DNA from: Agrobacterium fabrum str. C58
GTDB lineage: Bacteria; Pseudomonadota; Alphaproteobacteria; Rhizobiales; Rhizobiaceae
Direction: 5' to 3'
Assembly: GCF_000092025.1 (NCBI RefSeq)
Contig: NC_003062.2
Location: 1,362,001-1,426,000, forward strand
DNA length: 64,000 nt
The notes below the pieces were generated by a model. It saw nothing but the letters and a program-made list of their open reading frames with translations, did no database searches and had not been told where the DNA came from. Of the stretch, positions 62,710 through 64,000 are shown in pieces. The position numbers were made by a program, and so were the translations under genes. How positions within the stretch are numbered: the stretch's first letter is position 1; each line of letters starts with the position of its first letter.

Positions 62710-64000
62710 ATGCCTGTAGAAATTCTTATGCCCGCCCTTTCCCCGACCATGGAGGAAGGCACGCTTTCCAAATGGCTTAAAAAGGAAGGCGACAAGGTCA
62801 CCTCCGGCGACGTGATTGCCGAGATCGAGACCGACAAGGCGACCATGGAAGTGGAAGCCGTGGACGAGGGCGTGATCGGCAAGCTGCTGATCGACGCCGG
62901 CACCGAAGGCGTCAAGGTCAATACGCCGATCGCCGTTCTGATCCAGGAAGGCGAAAGCGCCGACGACATCTCTTCCTCTGCCAAGAAGGAAGAACCGAAG
63001 GCAGAAGCTGCAAATTCCGGTTCGGACGCCGCCGGCGGCAAGACCCGCGAAGCGGCCGAAGAGCCGAGCGCTGCCAAGGAAGCCGCTAAGGTTCCGGCAG
63101 CACCCAAGATCGAAGTTGCTGCCGATCCCGATATTCCTGAAGGCACGGAAATGGTGATGACGACGGTGCGTGAAGCGCTGCGTGACGCCATGGCCGAAGA
63201 AATGCGCGCCGACGAAAAAGTCTTCGTCATGGGTGAAGAAGTCGCCGAATATCAGGGCGCCTACAAGATCACCCAAGGCCTGTTGCAGGAGTTCGGCGAG
63301 CGCCGCGTCATCGATACCCCGATCACCGAGCACGGTTTTGCCGGTATCGGCGTCGGCGCTGCGATGACGGGCCTCAAGCCCATCGTCGAATTCATGACCT
63401 TCAATTTCGCCATGCAGGCGATTGACCAGATCGTCAACTCGGCGGCAAAGACGCTTTACATGTCGGGTGGCCAGATGGGTGCACCGATGGTGTTCCGTGG
63501 TCCCTCGGGTGCTGCTGCCCGCGTTGGCGCGCAGCATTCGCAATGTTACGCCGCATGGTACAGCCATATTCCGGGCCTCAAGGTGGTCATGCCTTACACG
63601 GCAGCCGACGCGAAGGGTCTCTTGAAGGCGGCTATCCGCGATCCGAACCCCGTCATCTTCCTTGAGAATGAAATTCTCTATGGCCAGAGCTTCGAAGTGC
63701 CGAAGCTCGATGATTTCGTGCTGCCGATCGGCAAGGCGCGCATTCACCGCAAGGGCAAGGATGCGACCATCGTTTCCTTCGGTATCGGCATGACCTATGC
63801 GATCAAGGCGGTTGCGGAACTCGAGAAGCTCGGCATCGACGTCGAACTGATCGATCTGCGCACCATCCGTCCGATGGACCTGCCCACCGTCATCGAATCG
63901 GTCAAGAAGACCGGCCGTCTGGTGACCGTCGAGGAAGGTTTCCCGCAGTCATCGGTCGGTGACTTCATCGCCAACCAGGTCATGCGCGCCGCCTTCGACT
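62710..64000 (+). CDS. pdhB: Pyruvate dehydrogenase E1 component, beta subunit with N-terminal lipoyl domain (partial)
   Basis: At least 430 residues, with no stop before the window end. Residues 1-80 are a lipoyl domain ([20 protein letters not shown]; lipoylated lysine 43 in ETDKATME), then an alanine/glutamate/lysine-rich linker to about residue 145. The E1-beta domain follows: [59 protein letters not shown] and YVTVEEG-like [17 protein letters not shown] near the end. This lipoyl-E1beta form is known in alphaproteobacteria. The pdhC gene is expected next, outside the window. Confidence 0.95.
   Translation, partial: MPVEILMPALSPTMEEGTLSKWLKKEGDKVTSGDVIAEIETDKATMEVEAVDEGVIGKLLIDAGTEGVKVNTPIAVLIQEGESADDISSSAKKEEPKAEAANSGSDAAGGKTREAAEEPSAAKEAAKVPAAPKIEVAADPDIPEGTEMVMTTVREALRDAMAEEMRADEKVFVMGEEVAEYQGAYKITQGLLQEFGERRVIDTPITEHGFAGIGVGAAMTGLKPIVEFMTFNFAMQAIDQIVNSAAKTLYMSGGQMGAPMVFRGPSGAAARVGAQHSQCYAAWYSHIPGLKVVMPYTAADAKGLLKAAIRDPNPVIFLENEILYGQSFEVPKLDDFVLPIGKARIHRKGKDATIVSFGIGMTYAIKAVAELEKLGIDVELIDLRTIRPMDLPTVIESVKKTGRLVTVEEGFPQSSVGDFIANQVMRAAFD

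Overview
The window is a stretch of an alphaproteobacterial chromosome of the Rhizobiaceae, most likely the circular chromosome of Agrobacterium (A. tumefaciens complex). The reasons are the GC-rich, dense gene layout, RIME-type intergenic repeats, a GTTC-N7-GTTC SOS box at lexA, LpxI in place of LpxH, pyruvate dehydrogenase E1-beta carrying its own lipoyl domain, EipB, and a CoA-dependent hydroxycinnamate gene cluster whose content matches the one described for A. fabrum (C58 lineage). I recognise this from family knowledge; no search was run. I saw no rRNA, tRNA, CRISPR array, insertion sequence or prophage.

Layout. 0-5.8 kb: LysR regulator divergent from a DUF1989 protein; a RIME repeat; an overlapping minus-strand operon (RidA-like, glycerophosphodiester phosphodiesterase, FemAB-like acetyltransferase, HIT hydrolase); the envelope protein EipB. 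6-19.3 kb: a core block rpsB, tsf, pyrH, frr, uppS, cdsA, rseP, bamA, lpxD, fabZ, lpxA, lpxI, lpxB, which joins translation, undecaprenyl and phospholipid precursors, outer-membrane protein assembly and lipid A synthesis. 19.4-23.1 kb: a GntR/FCD regulator behind a textbook sigma-54 promoter, followed by a polar amino-acid-type ABC importer. 23.2-28.9 kb: gltA, comEC, a GST and lexA.

29.2-42.1 kb is an accessory catabolic locus. A GntR regulator (37.7-38.4 kb) sits between two divergent blocks. To the left are a carbohydrate-type ABC importer, a D-2-hydroxyacid dehydrogenase with an atypical active site, and a complete amino-acid-type ABC importer. To the right are an enolase-superfamily (probable sugar-acid dehydratase) protein, a gluconate-5-dehydrogenase-like SDR, an idonate-5-dehydrogenase-like zinc enzyme and a ureidoglycolate-lyase-family protein. 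Together they look like a system for importing and degrading a sugar acid or related hydroxyacid whose identity I cannot read from sequence. This is the best candidate here for an undescribed system.

42.3-57.6 kb: a branched-chain-type (Liv) ABC importer with a fused permease-ATPase, then the hydroxycinnamate cluster: acyl-CoA dehydrogenase, SDR, feruloyl-CoA synthase, enoyl-CoA hydratase, methylenetetrahydrofolate reductase (MetF), GntR/VanR regulator, LigM-type O-demethylase, amidohydrolase and MarR regulator (HcaR). Fcs, Ech, the SDR and the amidohydrolase would shorten ferulate to vanillate; LigM moves the methyl group to tetrahydrofolate and MetF recycles it. Matching operators lie in the promoters: ATGTATACAT at metF, gntR and ligM, and a shared TTGTTTACAAG at fcs-ech and at hcaR.

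57.7-64 kb returns to core genes: a VOC protein, kdsA, eno, a second RIME copy in the opposite orientation, ftsB, pdhA and the start of pdhB, which runs off the window end.
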